5,258 nt of DNA from CAZWKQ01 sp964634005. GTDB lineage: Bacteria > Bacteroidota > Bacteroidia > Bacteroidales > JACABE01. Shown here piece by piece: positions 5,212-5,258 of the stretch. The position numbers and the translations under genes were made by a program. Where the stretch lies: assembly GCA_964634005.1 (NCBI GenBank), contig CAZWKQ010000038.1, positions 1 through 5,258 on the forward strand, in the 5' to 3' direction. Within the stretch, counting starts at the first letter, position 1. The number at the start of each line of letters is the position of its first letter. The notes under the pieces are model-generated. The model ran no database searches and had not been told where the DNA came from. It saw only the letters and a list, made by a program, of their open reading frames with translations.

Positions 5212-5258
5212 GGCGGCGACATACTCTCCCACATAGTCTGCAGTACCATCTGCGCTGA
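5212..5258 (-). rRNA. rrf: 5S rRNA, 3' end only, gene continues beyond the window
   Basis: The minus strand reads TCAGCGCAGATGGTACTGCA, then GACTATGTGGGAGAGTATGTCGCCGCC. This is the 3' half of a Bacteroidota-type 5S rRNA: GATGGTACTGC and GTGGGAGAGTA form the helix IV/loop E region, and the terminal GCCGCC would pair with the 5' end. Helix IV can form as CUGCA-GACUA-UGUGG. About 47 nt of an expected 110 or so are in view. The gene is transcribed leftward, so the rRNA operon lies off the right edge. Confidence 0.85.

Larger units (their letters stand above)
4546..5258 (-). repeat. Tandem array of 5S rRNA 3' tails and terminator hairpins, 116-bp period
   Basis: Read on the minus strand from the right edge, the order is: 5S 3' end (5212-5258), terminator, 5S tail (5096-5150), terminator, about 208 bp of extra sequence, 5S tail (4772-4825), terminator, 5S tail (4656-4709), terminator, and a last 5S tail (4546-4593). 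The period is exactly 116 bp between 5212 and 5096, between 4772 and 4656, and between tail ends at 4825, 4709 and 4593. Linker sequence (GTTTTTGTGTCAACAAAAAA-like) is conserved too, so whole units were amplified. ORFs that run through the array on both strands are by-products of the repeat. Confidence 0.85.

Noticed and set aside
4546..5258. CRISPR-like array because of regular repeat spacing
   Set aside because: The repeated unit is the whole 116 bp, with no unique spacers, and it matches 5S rRNA plus a terminator.

Overview
The window looks like AT-rich chromosomal DNA from a member of the Bacteroidota. Three things point there: the 5S rRNA tail at the right edge (GTGGGAGAGTATGTCGCCGCC type), the style of the IS982-family transposase remnants, and the lack of Shine-Dalgarno sequences ahead of the genes. 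The phylum is an inference; the sequence does not fix the genus.

Layout, left to right. (1) 56-826, plus strand: an intact gene of unknown function, about 256 aa. (2) 871-1240: remnant of an IS982-family element, a left-end segment joined directly to the C-terminal third of the transposase, with a frameshift. (3) 1305-1541: a 78-aa hypothetical ORF between two IS remnants. (4) 1541-1914: a second IS982 remnant, this time left end plus transposase N-terminus, with a lost start codon and two +1 frameshifts. (5) 1915-2158: a decayed duplicate of the 3' part of the first gene, fused to that IS fragment. (6) 2161-4383: a long intact superfamily 1 (UvrD/Rep, helicase IV-like) helicase with an inserted PD-(D/E)XK-like segment and a C-terminal zinc ribbon. 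It has no ATG near its start and begins exactly where the decayed duplicate ends, so its 5' end may be truncated. (7) 4384-4545: intergenic, no gene seen. (8) 4546-5258, minus strand: the 3' end of a 5S rRNA gene enters from the right edge and is followed by its terminator. Downstream lies an unusual array of four more partial 5S 3' tails, with a 116-bp period, mostly alternating with copies of the same terminator hairpin. About 208 extra bp split the array; this insert carries a large imperfect palindrome of CACAGAG-type motifs.

The rRNA operon runs right to left and meets the helicase gene head-on, so the terminator-bearing array sits between two convergent transcription units. Nothing suggests that the protein genes form an operon or pathway. 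The left half is best read as a scar of repeated IS insertion, duplication and decay. The most distinctive structure is the 5S-tail/terminator array; the helicase architecture and its start come next.
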